Origin: Micromonospora sp. C31
GTDB taxonomy: Bacteria > Actinomycetota > Actinomycetes > Mycobacteriales > Micromonosporaceae
Length of the DNA stretch: 64,000 nt
Assembly: GCF_018070575.1 (NCBI RefSeq)
Contig: NZ_JAGPXN010000005.1
Span: 124,001-188,000 of the forward strand
Reading direction: 5' to 3'
Within the stretch, counting starts at the first letter, position 1. The number at the start of each line of letters is the position of its first letter. The position numbers were made by a program, and so were the translations under genes. Under the pieces are notes generated by a model. That model searched no databases, was not told the origin of the DNA, and saw only the letters and a list, made by a program, of their open reading frames with translations. This document shows, piece by piece, positions 54,516 to 62,761 of this stretch.

Positions 54516-55417
54516 CGCGTCCCCCAGAAGTCCGAGACCTGGTAGAAGCCGGCGGTGAAGGAGATCTGCCGGCGCATGTAGTCGGCCTGCCGGGGATCGC
54601 GCCCGGCCAGCAGGTCGAGCAGCCCGTGGCAGCGCTGGGTGAGCCCGGTCAACCGCGCACGCACGAGAGCCGGGTCCGCGACCAGCATGAGCGCGTTGAG
54701 GTCGCCCCACTCCACGTCCCGCTCGTGGGTGGCCAGGTCGTTGACCAGGCGCAGCACCCGTTGCACCTCGCGACCCACCGTCAGCAGCTCGTCCAGGTGC
54801 CGCAGGCAGTTCCCGTCACCGGTGGCGAGCCAGTGCGTGACGTTGACGAAGGAGCAGGCCAGGTTGTCGGCGTTGTCGAGGTAGCGATCGAGGGTGGGCA
54901 GGGACCCGCCCGGGGCAGCCGCCGCGTTCTTCCAGTCCCACTCCCGGGCCACCGCGGCCAACATCCGCGCCAGCTCGTCGCGCCACACCGGCCGGAGCCC
55001 GCCGAACGCCGGCACCCTCGCCAGCTCGTCCCGGATGTCGGCCAGCAGCCGGGCCAGGTGCCGCCCCGCCGGCGGAGCGGCGCCGTCGGCCACCGCCAGG
55101 CACTCCGCCACCACCGCGCGCACGTCCTCGGCGGACGCCGCGAGATGGTCGACCTGCCAGTCGGCGGCGAAGACCCAGAGCAGCGTACGGGTGGTGATCC
55201 GCAGCTCGTCGGCACTGTGCCAGGGAGCGGTGAAGGCGATGGCGGTGGCGACGGAACTGAGCATCGCGGGGTCGAACGGGGTGGCGGAGAAGAGTCCGGG
55301 GTGCGCGGCGACGACCTCCTGCAGGTCACGTACGCCCCGCGTGGCCAGGGCGCAGATCCTGCCCTGCTCGGCCACGTCGACCAGGCCGGCCCGCGACCGC
55401 GCGTCCGTCGCGCTCAC
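54512..55417 (-). CDS. Class I terpene synthase
   Basis: 301 residues. The first metal motif is atypical: LWVFAADWQVDHLA offers DWQVD in place of DDxxD. The second is LVNDLATHERDVEWGDLNAL (NDxxT...E/D). Together with an all-alpha class I fold (WLATGDGNCLRHLDELLTVGREVQRVLRL) this fits diterpene synthases that ionise a class II product. The GTG at 55417 overlaps the P450 stop (GTGA). No prenyltransferase (GGPP synthase) is in this operon. Confidence 0.83.
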   Translation of the reverse strand: MSATDARSRAGLVDVAEQGRICALATRGVRDLQEVVAAHPGLFSATPFDPAMLSSVATAIAFTAPWHSADELRITTRTLLWVFAADWQVDHLAASAEDVRAVVAECLAVADGAAPPAGRHLARLLADIRDELARVPAFGGLRPVWRDELARMLAAVAREWDWKNAAAAPGGSLPTLDRYLDNADNLACSFVNVTHWLATGDGNCLRHLDELLTVGREVQRVLRLVNDLATHERDVEWGDLNALMLVADPALVRARLTGLTQRCHGLLDLLAGRDPRQADYMRRQISFTAGFYQVSDFWGTR

Positions 55418-56805
55418 CGGGCGACCGGCCGCTGCACCGGCGACAGGGTCACCCGTAGCCGTTGCCGGGGCGACAGCGAGGCACCTATCCGGGGGGTCAG
55501 GTCGGCCGGCGCGGTCGGCCGGAACCGGAAGCGGCTCAGCACCGTGCTCACGATGAGCTGTGCCTCCAGCAGGAACAGGTACTGCCCGAGGCACTGGTGT
55601 GGGCCGCCGCCGAAGGGATAGTAGGAGTAGCGGTAGCGGCGACGGGGCCGCTCCGGCGAGAAGCGTTCGGGGTCGAACCGCTCCGGGTCGGCCCAGAACG
55701 TCGCCATCCGTTGGGTCACGTACGGGCTGATCAGCACCGTCGCACCCGCCTTGATCCGCACCCCGCCGAGCACGTCGTCGGTGACCGCCGTGCGGGGGAC
55801 CATCCAACCGGCGGGATAGAGCCGCAGCATCTCGTCCAGCACCATGCGCCCGTACCGCAGTTCGGCGAGGTGCTCCCGCCGGACCCGGTCGCCGCCCACC
55901 ACCCGGTCCACCTCGGCGTAGAGCCGCGCGGCGACCTCGGGTCGGGTCTCCAGCACCGGCCAGAGCCAGGACAGCAGCGCGATGGTGGTCTCGGTGGCGG
56001 TGGAGAACATGGCCACGACGTCGCCGCGGATCTGGTACTCGTCCGGCTCGCTGCCGTCCGGCCGGGGCCGGCAGAGGGTGGAGATGATGTCGTCGCCGTC
56101 ACCGGGCCGGGCCCGCGCCGCGCGGATGATCGGCAGCACCACCTCGTCGATGGTCCGGACGGCCGACCGGAACGCGCGGTCGCCGGGCATGGGCACCGAG
56201 TAGGGCACGAAGGGCACCAGCAGGCGGGGGATCATCGAGGTGGTGACGGTGTCCAGCGCGGCGCTGATCCGCTCGGCCTCCGCGACGGAGATCCGGTCGG
56301 CGAAGAGCACCCGCATGGTGGTGCGCAGGACGATCCGGGTCAGCTCGGTGGCGATGTCGATCGGCCGTCCCTGCCGGGCCGGCTCGTCCCACTCGTCGAC
56401 GGACTCGCTGATGGCCTCGGCCATCCGGTCCACCATGGTCTCGGCCCGCTTCGCGGTGAACAGTGGTTGCAGGGCGCCACGGCTGGACTCCCACACCTCG
56501 CCCTCGGCGACGAGGATGGCCTCCCCGACGACCCGGCGGACCGGCCGCCACAGCAGCCCCTCACCGTCGCGGATGTAGTTGCCCGCGCGGTCGCGCAGCA
56601 CGTACTGCAGGTGTTCGGGGTGGCTGACCAGGTACGGGCGGAACGATCCGAGGTTGAGTCGGACGACCTCCCCGCCGGATTCCTCAGCGAAGCCGACCAG
56701 GGCACCGAACGGATCCCGGATCAGGGCGGGCAGTGCCCGTCGCATCGGGACGGTGCGCGGGTTCGCGGGGAGGGGGACGCGGTGGCCGTCGTGCGGGCTG
56801 GGCAT
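55414..56805 (-). CDS. Cytochrome P450
   Basis: 463 residues. Heme-binding loop PFGGGPHQCLGQYL (Cys ligand), ExxR as DEMLRL, PERF region DPERFDPERFSPER, and an I-helix AMFSTATETTIALL in which the usual acidic-Thr pair is ATETT. It heads the operon P450 - class I synthase - class II cyclase, so it probably oxidises the diterpene hydrocarbon. ATG 56805 (MPSPHDGHRVPLPANP) is preferred; GAGGAG lies 11 nt upstream. An in-frame ATG at 56886 is possible. Confidence 0.9.
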   Translation of the reverse strand: MPSPHDGHRVPLPANPRTVPMRRALPALIRDPFGALVGFAEESGGEVVRLNLGSFRPYLVSHPEHLQYVLRDRAGNYIRDGEGLLWRPVRRVVGEAILVAEGEVWESSRGALQPLFTAKRAETMVDRMAEAISESVDEWDEPARQGRPIDIATELTRIVLRTTMRVLFADRISVAEAERISAALDTVTTSMIPRLLVPFVPYSVPMPGDRAFRSAVRTIDEVVLPIIRAARARPGDGDDIISTLCRPRPDGSEPDEYQIRGDVVAMFSTATETTIALLSWLWPVLETRPEVAARLYAEVDRVVGGDRVRREHLAELRYGRMVLDEMLRLYPAGWMVPRTAVTDDVLGGVRIKAGATVLISPYVTQRMATFWADPERFDPERFSPERPRRRYRYSYYPFGGGPHQCLGQYLFLLEAQLIVSTVLSRFRFRPTAPADLTPRIGASLSPRQRLRVTLSPVQRPVAR

Positions 56806-56932
56806 GCGTACCGGGTCTCCTCGTCGCGTCGGCAGCGGCCCACGGGGGGCTCCACCTGGAACTTCCACCACCTGAGCCGAGAGCATCTCACCATTGGGGA
56901 CGACAGTTCCAGTGTTTGTGCTGCGAAATGTC

Positions 56933-56948
56933 CCACTGTCGACAATGG
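56933..56948. promoter_or_regulatory. Palindrome upstream of the diterpene operon
   Basis: CCACTGTCGACAATGG is a 16-bp near-perfect palindrome (one mismatched pair) about 130 bp before the P450 start and adjoining the GNAT stop. It is a candidate operator for the terpene operon. Confidence 0.4.
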
Positions 56949-56952
56949 ACGA

Positions 56953-57873
56953 TCAGTGACGGGACAACTCCCGCAGGTAGCGCCACTCGGCGGCTACCGG
57001 CCGGTAACCGAACCAGGTGTTGACCGTCCGCATCGCGTCGTTGCCGGCGTCGTTGACCGTGGACACCCACCGAAGGCCCGCCGACCGGGCCGCCCGCAGC
57101 GACGCGTGCTTGACCAGCCGGGCGAGACCCCGGCCCCGCCACCCGCCCCGGGTGCCCGTCATCCCCGACAGGTAGCGGTCCCGCCCGTCGGTCAGCGCAA
57201 CCGTGAACGCCACCACCACGCCGTCGACCGTCGCCACCGTGCTGAGCGCCCGGTCCAGGTCCGGCCGGTCCCAGTACGCGGCCCGCCAGTCGCCGAAACT
57301 GATCTCGTCCATCCCGACGTCGCCCGGCTCGTCCGCGGCGGCGGCCAGGTCCGCCTCGTACAGCGGGCGCGGGTCGGTCAGCTCCGCGGCCGTGCCCAGC
57401 CGCACCCCGGCCGGCGGGACGGGCGCGGGCGGCAGCACCGCCGTCGTCAGGTCCAGGCCCAGGATCACGCTGCGTCGGCCGGGCCGGTAGCCGTGCCGCT
57501 CGGCGAAGGCGCGCGCCGCCGGCTCGTCGTCGACCCGCGCGTACGACCGGCGCACACCGAGCCCGGCGAGCCGCTCCTCGGCGGCGGCGAGCAGCGCCGA
57601 CCCGACGCCCCGCCCCCGCCCCGCGGGGCGCACGGCCAGGTTGACGAAGCCGAGCCCCGGCTCCGCGCTCTCGTGCAGCAACCCCGTACGGGCGACGCCG
57701 GCGATTCCGTCGCCCGCCTCGGCGACGAGCATCCCGAAGCGCTCGGCCGGCTTGCCGGTCGCCTGCCAGGCGAGCAGCTCCGGCGTGACCACCAGGTGCG
57801 GACGGACGGCGCGGAGCAGGTCGACGACCGGTGCCGCGTCCGAGGGGCCGGCGGCCCGGAGGGTGGGGACCAT
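56953..57873 (-). CDS. Tandem GNAT N-acetyltransferase
   Basis: 306 residues with two GNAT folds. The first has the acetyl-CoA loop VRPAGRGRGVGSALLAAAEERL. The second has YLSGMTGTRGGWRGRGLARLVKHASLRAARSAG, followed by VNDAGNDAMRTVNTWFGYRP, a signature shared with mycothiol-synthase-like and related two-domain GNATs. Substrate unknown. The minus-strand TAGGTT (57887-57882), 8 nt before the ATG, suggests a leaderless transcript. It precedes the diterpene operon on the same strand by about 150 bp but has no obvious link to it. Confidence 0.87.
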   Translation of the reverse strand: MVPTLRAAGPSDAAPVVDLLRAVRPHLVVTPELLAWQATGKPAERFGMLVAEAGDGIAGVARTGLLHESAEPGLGFVNLAVRPAGRGRGVGSALLAAAEERLAGLGVRRSYARVDDEPAARAFAERHGYRPGRRSVILGLDLTTAVLPPAPVPPAGVRLGTAAELTDPRPLYEADLAAAADEPGDVGMDEISFGDWRAAYWDRPDLDRALSTVATVDGVVVAFTVALTDGRDRYLSGMTGTRGGWRGRGLARLVKHASLRAARSAGLRWVSTVNDAGNDAMRTVNTWFGYRPVAAEWRYLRELSRH

Positions 57874-57887
57874 GGCTGGGCAACCTA
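57874..57887 (-). promoter_or_regulatory. Leaderless promoter of the GNAT gene
   Basis: On the minus strand TAGGTT (57887-57882) and 8 nt lead to the ATG at 57873. Confidence 0.4.
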
Positions 57888-57965
57888 CCGCAGCCGCGGG
57901 CGCGACGGGGGCGTGCGGCGGCGAATCCGGGCGCGCCCCGCGCGGCCTGTGCCAGGCTCAGGAGC

Positions 57966-58214
57966 ATGGACGACAAGACCATCCTGAACCGGATCTCCGA
58001 GCTGGTCGACGAGGAGCACCGGTTGCGCGGCGAGGCGCAGGCCGGCGAGTCGGGCACGGACGACGACGCCCGCACCCAGCTGCGCGAGCTGGAGGAGTCG
58101 CTCGACCAGTGCTGGGACCTGCTGCGCCGACGGCGGGCCGCCCGGCAGACCCACGGCGACCCGGACGCCCAGGGGACGCGCCCCAAGCCGGCGGTCGAGC
58201 GCTACCTCCAGTGA
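57966..58214 (+). CDS. DUF2630 family protein
   Basis: 82 residues. DKTILNRISELVDEEHRLR and LRELEESLDQCWDLLRRRRA then VERYLQ is the typical DUF2630 helical-hairpin protein of actinobacteria. The function is not established. GGAG lies very close to the ATG; CAGGCT 7 nt upstream is a leaderless alternative. Convergent with the RIO-like kinase, sharing a terminator. Confidence 0.88.
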   Translation: MDDKTILNRISELVDEEHRLRGEAQAGESGTDDDARTQLRELEESLDQCWDLLRRRRAARQTHGDPDAQGTRPKPAVERYLQ

Positions 58215-58221
58215 ACCGTGC

Positions 58222-58249
58222 CCCGGGCGGCCAGTTGCGGCCGCCCGGG
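58222..58249. terminator. Bidirectional terminator between DUF2630 and RIO-like kinase genes
   Basis: CCCGGGCGGCC (58222-58232) pairs perfectly with GGCCGCCCGGG (58239-58249), 6-nt loop. Confidence 0.8.
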
Positions 58250-58258
58250 ACGTCGCGG

Positions 58259-59194
58259 TCAGCGGATGCCCGCCTCCCGCAGCAGCAGCGCGGTCAGCTC
58301 GGCCGGATCGGCGTCCGCCGCGGGCAGGCCGCGGGCCGCGAACCAGGTGGCGACCACCCGGACGTCGCGGGCCAGGAACTCCGGCCCCTGCGGGTTGGCG
58401 ACCACGTCGACCACCTGCGGCAGGTCGATCAGCACCAGCCGCCCCGCGTGCACCAGCAGGTTGTACGGCGACAGGTCGCCGTGCGCGAGGCCGGCGCGGG
58501 CGAGCACCACCAGGGCGTCGACGAGCTGCCCCCACAGCTCGCGCAGCTCCCCCGCCGCCGGCCGCAGTTGGGCCAGCCGGGGCGCCGCCAGCCCCTCGTC
58601 GTGGTCGCCGAGGAACTCCAGCATCAGCTCGGTGCCGCGTACCTGCACCGGGTAGGGCACGGAGATCGTCCCGTAGCGGATGCCGACCTCCCAGAGCCGG
58701 GCCAGCGCGGCGAACTCGGCCGCCGCCCACTGCCCGGCGATCATCTGCCGGCCGAAGGCGGTACGCCCGGCCATCGCGCGGTTCTCCCGGGACCGGCGGA
58801 CCCGGCGTCCCTCCAGGTAGCCGGCGTCGCGGTGGAAGAGCCGGTGCTGGGGGTCGCGGTACCGCTTGACCGCCAGCAGGCAGGACCGGTCGGTGCCGGG
58901 GACCGCCCGGCGGACCAGGTGCACGTCCGCCTCCTTGCCGGTCTTGAGCACCCCCAGCTCCGTGTCCCTGGCGGCCAGTTCGGTGACCAGCCAGTCCGGG
59001 TGGGGCTGCGGGCCCTGCACGGCGTCGTCCCAGGAGGACCAGCTGTCCCCCGTCTCGGGGTCCGGCTCGGCGTCCGGGTCGGCGGGGGCGGGACCGGCGG
59101 CCCGGCCCCGCTTCAGGAAGAGCTGTTCGTCGTCGTCGAAGCGGCGCCTGCCGCGGTTACGGCGCTCGCGCGCCGGAAGGTCGTGATCGCGCAC
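58259..59194 (-). CDS. RIO-type atypical serine/threonine kinase
   Basis: 311 residues. An acidic/basic N-terminal extension is followed by a RIO1-like kinase core. LGVLKTGKEADVHLVRR (P-loop region) and LLAVKRYRDPQHRLF (Lys) come first. AGLAHGDLSPYNLLVHAGRLVLIDLPQVVD supplies the HGDxxxxN and IDxPQ catalytic and metal sites. Bacterial RIO kinases are rarer and their targets are unknown. The GTG at 59194 has no clear ribosome-binding site, and a well-supported upstream ORF overlaps it (59113-59259). Confidence 0.88.
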   Translation of the reverse strand: MRDHDLPARERRNRGRRRFDDDEQLFLKRGRAAGPAPADPDAEPDPETGDSWSSWDDAVQGPQPHPDWLVTELAARDTELGVLKTGKEADVHLVRRAVPGTDRSCLLAVKRYRDPQHRLFHRDAGYLEGRRVRRSRENRAMAGRTAFGRQMIAGQWAAAEFAALARLWEVGIRYGTISVPYPVQVRGTELMLEFLGDHDEGLAAPRLAQLRPAAGELRELWGQLVDALVVLARAGLAHGDLSPYNLLVHAGRLVLIDLPQVVDVVANPQGPEFLARDVRVVATWFAARGLPAADADPAELTALLLREAGIR

Positions 59195-59259
59195 TGCGGT
59201 GGTGATCCCTTGCTCGAGGCTGATGGGGGCAGGTGGAAGTGACCTGCGAAGACGGCCAT
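59113..59259 (-). CDS. Possible 48-residue ORF overlapping the RIO-like kinase start
   Basis: ATG 59259 has GAGGAGAGGGGG upstream, the best ribosome-binding site in the region. It reads MAVFAGHFHLPPSASSKGSP then PQCAITTFRRASAV and ends in Ser/Thr. It overlaps the first 82 nt of the kinase gene in another frame. It may drive translational coupling of the kinase or mark a different true start. I do not recognise the peptide. Confidence 0.3.
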   Translation of the reverse strand: MAVFAGHFHLPPSASSKGSPPQCAITTFRRASAVTAAGAASTTTNSSS

Positions 59260-59390
59260 GACCGACCCCCTCTCCTCGACCGGGTGCGGACCCGGCTGCA
59301 CGATGCGCCGCCCATGCTCACGGGCCGACGCCACCCGGGTCAACCGAATTACGCCCACCGCTGCGGCGGGAGCTGCGCGCACCGCGCCCG

Positions 59391-60035
59391 TCAGGCGGCG
59401 AGCACCGTCGCGACGGCGGCGAGCACCCCGTCCGCGGTGCGGGTGGGGGCGAACCGGCTGTCGACCCAGCTCCGCCCCCGGTGCAGCCAGACGCTGGGCA
59501 GGCCCACGGCGACGGCGCCCCCGATGTCCGCCTCCGGGCCGTCGCCGACCACCCAGGCGCCGCGCAGGGGCAGCCGTACCCGCCGGGCGGCCAGCGCGAA
59601 GATCCTCGGGTTGGGCTTGCTGACGCCGACCTCCTCGGAGATGACCCAGTCGGCGACGACGCGGTCCAGCCCGGTACGCCGGATCACGGCCTCCTGCTGG
59701 CGCACCCCGCCGTTGCTGACCACCACGGGCGTCCAGCCGGCCTCGTCGGCGATGCGCAGCGCGCACGCCACCAGCGGATCGAGCCGGACGTTGGCCACCA
59801 CGCCGTCGTGCAACTCCTCGACCAGGTCGATGGACGGGATCCGCAGCCGGTAGCGGTCGCGTACGGCGTCGGCCACGTCCCACCGGTCGGTCAGCCCGTC
59901 GGCGTCGATGGACAGCAGCCAGTCGATGTCGTCCGGTGGCGCGCCGACACCGGCCAGGAAACGCTCCCCCCAGGCGCGGAACGGACCGGCCCGGTCGAGC
60001 AGCGTGTTGTCCAGATCCAGCAGGAGCAGTGGCAC
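59391..60035 (-). CDS. HAD-family hydrolase (haloacid dehalogenase-like phosphatase)
   Basis: 214 residues. Motif I LLLDLDNTLLDRAG, motif II VVVSNGG, motif III Lys in VGVSKPNPRIFALAARR and motif IV WVVGDGPEADIGGA. The helical cap after motif I makes it a subfamily IA member, likely a small-metabolite phosphatase. GTG at 60035 is supported by a leaderless TAGGGT. Confidence 0.9.
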   Translation of the reverse strand: MPLLLLDLDNTLLDRAGPFRAWGERFLAGVGAPPDDIDWLLSIDADGLTDRWDVADAVRDRYRLRIPSIDLVEELHDGVVANVRLDPLVACALRIADEAGWTPVVVSNGGVRQQEAVIRRTGLDRVVADWVISEEVGVSKPNPRIFALAARRVRLPLRGAWVVGDGPEADIGGAVAVGLPSVWLHRGRSWVDSRFAPTRTADGVLAAVATVLAA

Positions 60036-60047
60036 TCGGGCACCCTA
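60036..60047 (-). promoter_or_regulatory. Leaderless promoter of the HAD hydrolase gene
   Basis: On the minus strand TAGGGT (60047-60042) and 6 nt lead to the GTG at 60035. Confidence 0.55.
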
Positions 60048-60131
60048 CGGGACCGCCCCCGCCCGCCGACAGTGCCGAGCGGTGAACCTGCGCGGCACGG
60101 CCCCGCGACCGCCTCCCGCCTCCGACGCCCG

Positions 60132-61001
60132 TCAGGCCGGCAGCGCCGTGCGGGTCCCGCCCTGACCGGGCAGGCGGTCGAGCAGCATGCAGTGGGCGGC
60201 CCGGGTCGCCGTGAGGGCCTCCGGGGCGAGCGCGACGACCAGCACGGCCTCGTCGGTGTCCGCGCCCCTGGCCAGCGGCCGGCCCTCCGGGTCGTAGACC
60301 GCCGCGCCACCGTTGAACCGCCACGGTTGGACGCCGCCGACGAGGTTGGCGAACACCACGTACATCGTGTTGTCCAGCGCGCGGGCGGCGTAGTAGAGGT
60401 CGCGGCGGTGCTCGGAGCCGGCCAGGTAGCCGCTCGGGCAGAGGTAGCCGTGCGCCCCGTCGGCCGCGGCGGCCCGGCCGTGCTCGGGGAAGCAGCCGTC
60501 GTAGCAGATGCCGAGCCCGAGCCGCCAGTCGTCGACGAGCAGGGTCGCGCCCCGGTCACCGGCGACGAACAGCTCCCGCTCACCGCTCCACAGCTGCTGC
60601 TTGTCGTAGGCGACGCGGACGTCGCCGGACCGGTCGACCAGCAGGGCGGAGATCGTCCGCCGGCCGTCCGGGTGCCGCACGGCGGCGCCGACCACCACGG
60701 CGGCGCCGCCGTCGCGGGCAGCCTCGCGCAGCGGGTCCAGCCGCGGGTCGTCGACCGTGGCCGACGCGTCGGCCACGACGTCGGTGCCGGCGGGATCGGC
60801 CGCGAGCGTCGGCAGGTGGTACGCGGGCAGGAAGAGCTCGGGCAGCACGGTCACCCGGGCGCCCCGCTCCGTGGCGCGGCGGACCAGCCGGGCGGCGCTC
60901 GCCGCGTTGCCGGCCACCTCGCCGGGTACGGGCTCGGCCTGCACGGCCGCGACGGTCAGCGGCGCGGCGGGGACCGCGACGGCGGTCGGGAGTGGCGTCA
61001 C
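60132..61001 (-). CDS. Carbon-nitrogen hydrolase (nitrilase superfamily)
   Basis: 289 residues. The Glu-Lys-Cys triad is visible: VLPELFLPAYHLP (Glu), VAYDKQQLWSGERE (Lys), LGLGICYDGCFPEHGRAAA (Cys). It would hydrolyse an amide (beta-ureidopropionase or aliphatic-amidase branch); the substrate is unclear. GTG at 61001 follows a leaderless TAGGAT box. Same strand as the HAD gene, 96 bp upstream, each with its own promoter. Confidence 0.9.
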   Translation of the reverse strand: MTPLPTAVAVPAAPLTVAAVQAEPVPGEVAGNAASAARLVRRATERGARVTVLPELFLPAYHLPTLAADPAGTDVVADASATVDDPRLDPLREAARDGGAAVVVGAAVRHPDGRRTISALLVDRSGDVRVAYDKQQLWSGERELFVAGDRGATLLVDDWRLGLGICYDGCFPEHGRAAAADGAHGYLCPSGYLAGSEHRRDLYYAARALDNTMYVVFANLVGGVQPWRFNGGAAVYDPEGRPLARGADTDEAVLVVALAPEALTATRAAHCMLLDRLPGQGGTRTALPA

Positions 61002-61013
61002 GGGCCGATCCTA
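61002..61013 (-). promoter_or_regulatory. Leaderless promoter of the nitrilase-family gene
   Basis: On the minus strand TAGGAT (61013-61008) and 6 nt lead to the GTG at 61001. Confidence 0.55.
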
Positions 61014-61060
61014 GACCGGCGCGTGACCCATGGATGATCTTGTCGCGCGGTCAAACCAAG

Positions 61061-61108
61061 CCGTACGTACGGTTTGCACGGCGGGGGGTGAGCTGTCACG
61101 ATCGGACC
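61061..61108 (+). promoter_or_regulatory. Promoter and operator of the AcnR-like gene
   Basis: The perfect 12-bp palindrome CCGTACGTACGG (61061-61072) abuts TTGCAC (61074-61079). After 17 nt comes CACGAT (61097-61102), then 6 nt to the GTG at 61109, giving a leaderless promoter. The operator placement suits autorepression, and a close match lies in the acnA promoter. Confidence 0.6.
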
Positions 61109-61681
61109 GTGCCCAGAGTAAGCCAGGACCAGCTCGACGCGCGCCGGCAGGAGATCCTCGCCGCCGCGCGGGCGTGTTTCGCCCGGCACGGCTACGAGGG
61201 CGCCACCGTCCGCCGGCTCGAGGAGGCCACCAGGCTGTCCCGGGGCGCGATCTTCCACCACTTCCGCGACAAGGATTCGCTCTTCCTCGCCGTGGCCGAG
61301 GACGACGCCGCTGCCATGGTCGAGACGGTGGCCCGCAACGGCCTGGTGCAGGTCATGCGGGACCTGCTGGCCGGCGCGCTCTCCTCCGACACCACCGGCT
61401 GGCTCGGCAGTCAGCTGGAGGTGTCCCGGCGGCTGCGGACCGACCCGGCGTTCGCCAAGCGGTGGGCGCAGCGGTCGGCCGCGATCGCCGAGGCGACCCG
61501 CGACCGGCTGGCCCGGCAGCGGGAGGCGGGCGTGCTCCGCGAGGACGTGTCGATCGACGTGCTGGCCCAGTTCCTCGAACTCGCCTACGACGGGCTGGTG
61601 CTGCACCTGGCGATGGGCCGCCCCGCCGGTGACCTCGGCCCGGTCCTCGACCTGGTCGAGGAGGCCGTGCGCCGCCGCTGA
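61109..61681 (+). CDS. acnR: TetR-family regulator, AcnR-like
   Basis: 190 residues. N-terminal HTH: ILAAARACFARHGYEGATVRRLEEATRLSRGAIFHHFRDKDSLFLAV. The GYEGATVRRLEEAT-SRGAIFHHF wording and LEVSRRLRTDPAF in the ligand domain recall AcnR, the repressor of aconitase in corynebacteria (from memory, not a search). A related palindrome lies in the promoters of this gene and of acnA. acnR is normally next to acn; here it is 12.6 kb downstream of the acnA stop. Confidence 0.7.
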   Translation: MPRVSQDQLDARRQEILAAARACFARHGYEGATVRRLEEATRLSRGAIFHHFRDKDSLFLAVAEDDAAAMVETVARNGLVQVMRDLLAGALSSDTTGWLGSQLEVSRRLRTDPAFAKRWAQRSAAIAEATRDRLARQREAGVLREDVSIDVLAQFLELAYDGLVLHLAMGRPAGDLGPVLDLVEEAVRRR

Positions 61682-61852
61682 CCCGCCCGGCACGCGCCTC
61701 TCTCCCCCGGGCGCTCCGTCCGCCGGTCCCGGTGCCGCCGGTCGCCCTCTCGCCGTGCGTACCGGTCCGGTAACTCGGCTGCCGCGGTGGGTACGCCCTG
61801 GCGAGGCTGCTCCACAATTGGCTCGCGATCCCCTCGCCCGACAGGAGCAGCC

Positions 61853-62761
61853 ATGCCCATCCTCGCCGCCCCTGGTGACACCTGGGGCATCCCCGGTCCG
61901 GTCTTCCTCAGCGGCTATCTCCTCGCGGCCGTCGTGATCGTCGTCGGTACGCTCGTCCACCGGCTCTCGGCCCTCGCCGGCCCGCCGGTGGGTCACGTCG
62001 GCCACCTCGGCCCACAGCAGGTCGCCTACCTCAACGGCGGGCAGCAGCTGGCGATCTGGGCCTCGGTCGGCGCACTGCGCAGCTACGGGGCCATCGGCGT
62101 ACGGCCGGACCGGCGGCTCACCACCGGCGGGCCGCTGCCGGCCGGGATCACGCCGCTGGACCAGGCGATCCACTTCGCGGCCGGCCGCAACGCCACCACC
62201 CGGGAACTGGCCCGCGACGAGTGGGTCGGCCGGGCGCTCGACCAGCTGCGGACCAGCCTGGAGCAGCACGGGCTCGCGCTCGCGCCGGCCCGCCGGGCCG
62301 CGCTGCGCCTGGGCGCGTTCCTGCTCACCGCACTGCTGCTGGTCGGCATGGCGCGCATCGTCGCCGGGCTGGCCAACGACCGGCCGGTGGGCTGGCTCGT
62401 GCTGAGCCAGCTCCCGCTGATCGTCGTGGCCGTCCTCCTGCACCGGGTGCCGTGGCGCACCCGCGCCGCCACCCGGACCCTGCGCGACCTGCGACGCCGG
62501 CACACCTACCTCGCGCCCGCCTCGGCCCCCGCCTACGCCACGTACGGCGCGGCGGGCGCCGCGATGGGGGTCGCGTTGTTCGGCACCGCTTCGCTCTACG
62601 CCATGGATCCCGGCTTCGCCGCCGAGGCCGAGATCCGGCGCCAGGCGATCGGCGGCGGTTCCTCCGGCGGCAGCTCGTGCGGTGGGGGCGGCTCGTGCAG
62701 CGGTGGCTCGGACGGCGGTGGCGGTGGCGGTGGCTGCGGCGGCGGTGGGTGCGGCGGATGA
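61853..62761 (+). CDS. TIGR04222-like membrane protein with Gly/Cys C-terminal tail
   Basis: 302 residues. It has an N-terminal membrane segment (VFLSGYLLAAVVIVVGTL) and a soluble middle (HVGHLGPQQVAYLNGGQQLAIWASVGALR...YGAIGVRPDRRLTTGGPLP). Two or three further segments follow (LGAFLLTALLLVGMARIVAGL, LVLSQLPLIVVAVLLHRV). The last 35 residues are almost only Gly and Ser with four Cys at about 276, 282, 295 and 300, as CGGGGSC and CGGGGCGG. AGGAG precedes ATG 61853. Its stop overlaps the MNIO start (ATGA). The tail may be modified by the MNIO enzyme. Family name from memory. Confidence 0.8.
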   Translation: MPILAAPGDTWGIPGPVFLSGYLLAAVVIVVGTLVHRLSALAGPPVGHVGHLGPQQVAYLNGGQQLAIWASVGALRSYGAIGVRPDRRLTTGGPLPAGITPLDQAIHFAAGRNATTRELARDEWVGRALDQLRTSLEQHGLALAPARRAALRLGAFLLTALLLVGMARIVAGLANDRPVGWLVLSQLPLIVVAVLLHRVPWRTRAATRTLRDLRRRHTYLAPASAPAYATYGAAGAAMGVALFGTASLYAMDPGFAAEAEIRRQAIGGGSSGGSSCGGGGSCSGGSDGGGGGGGCGGGGCGG

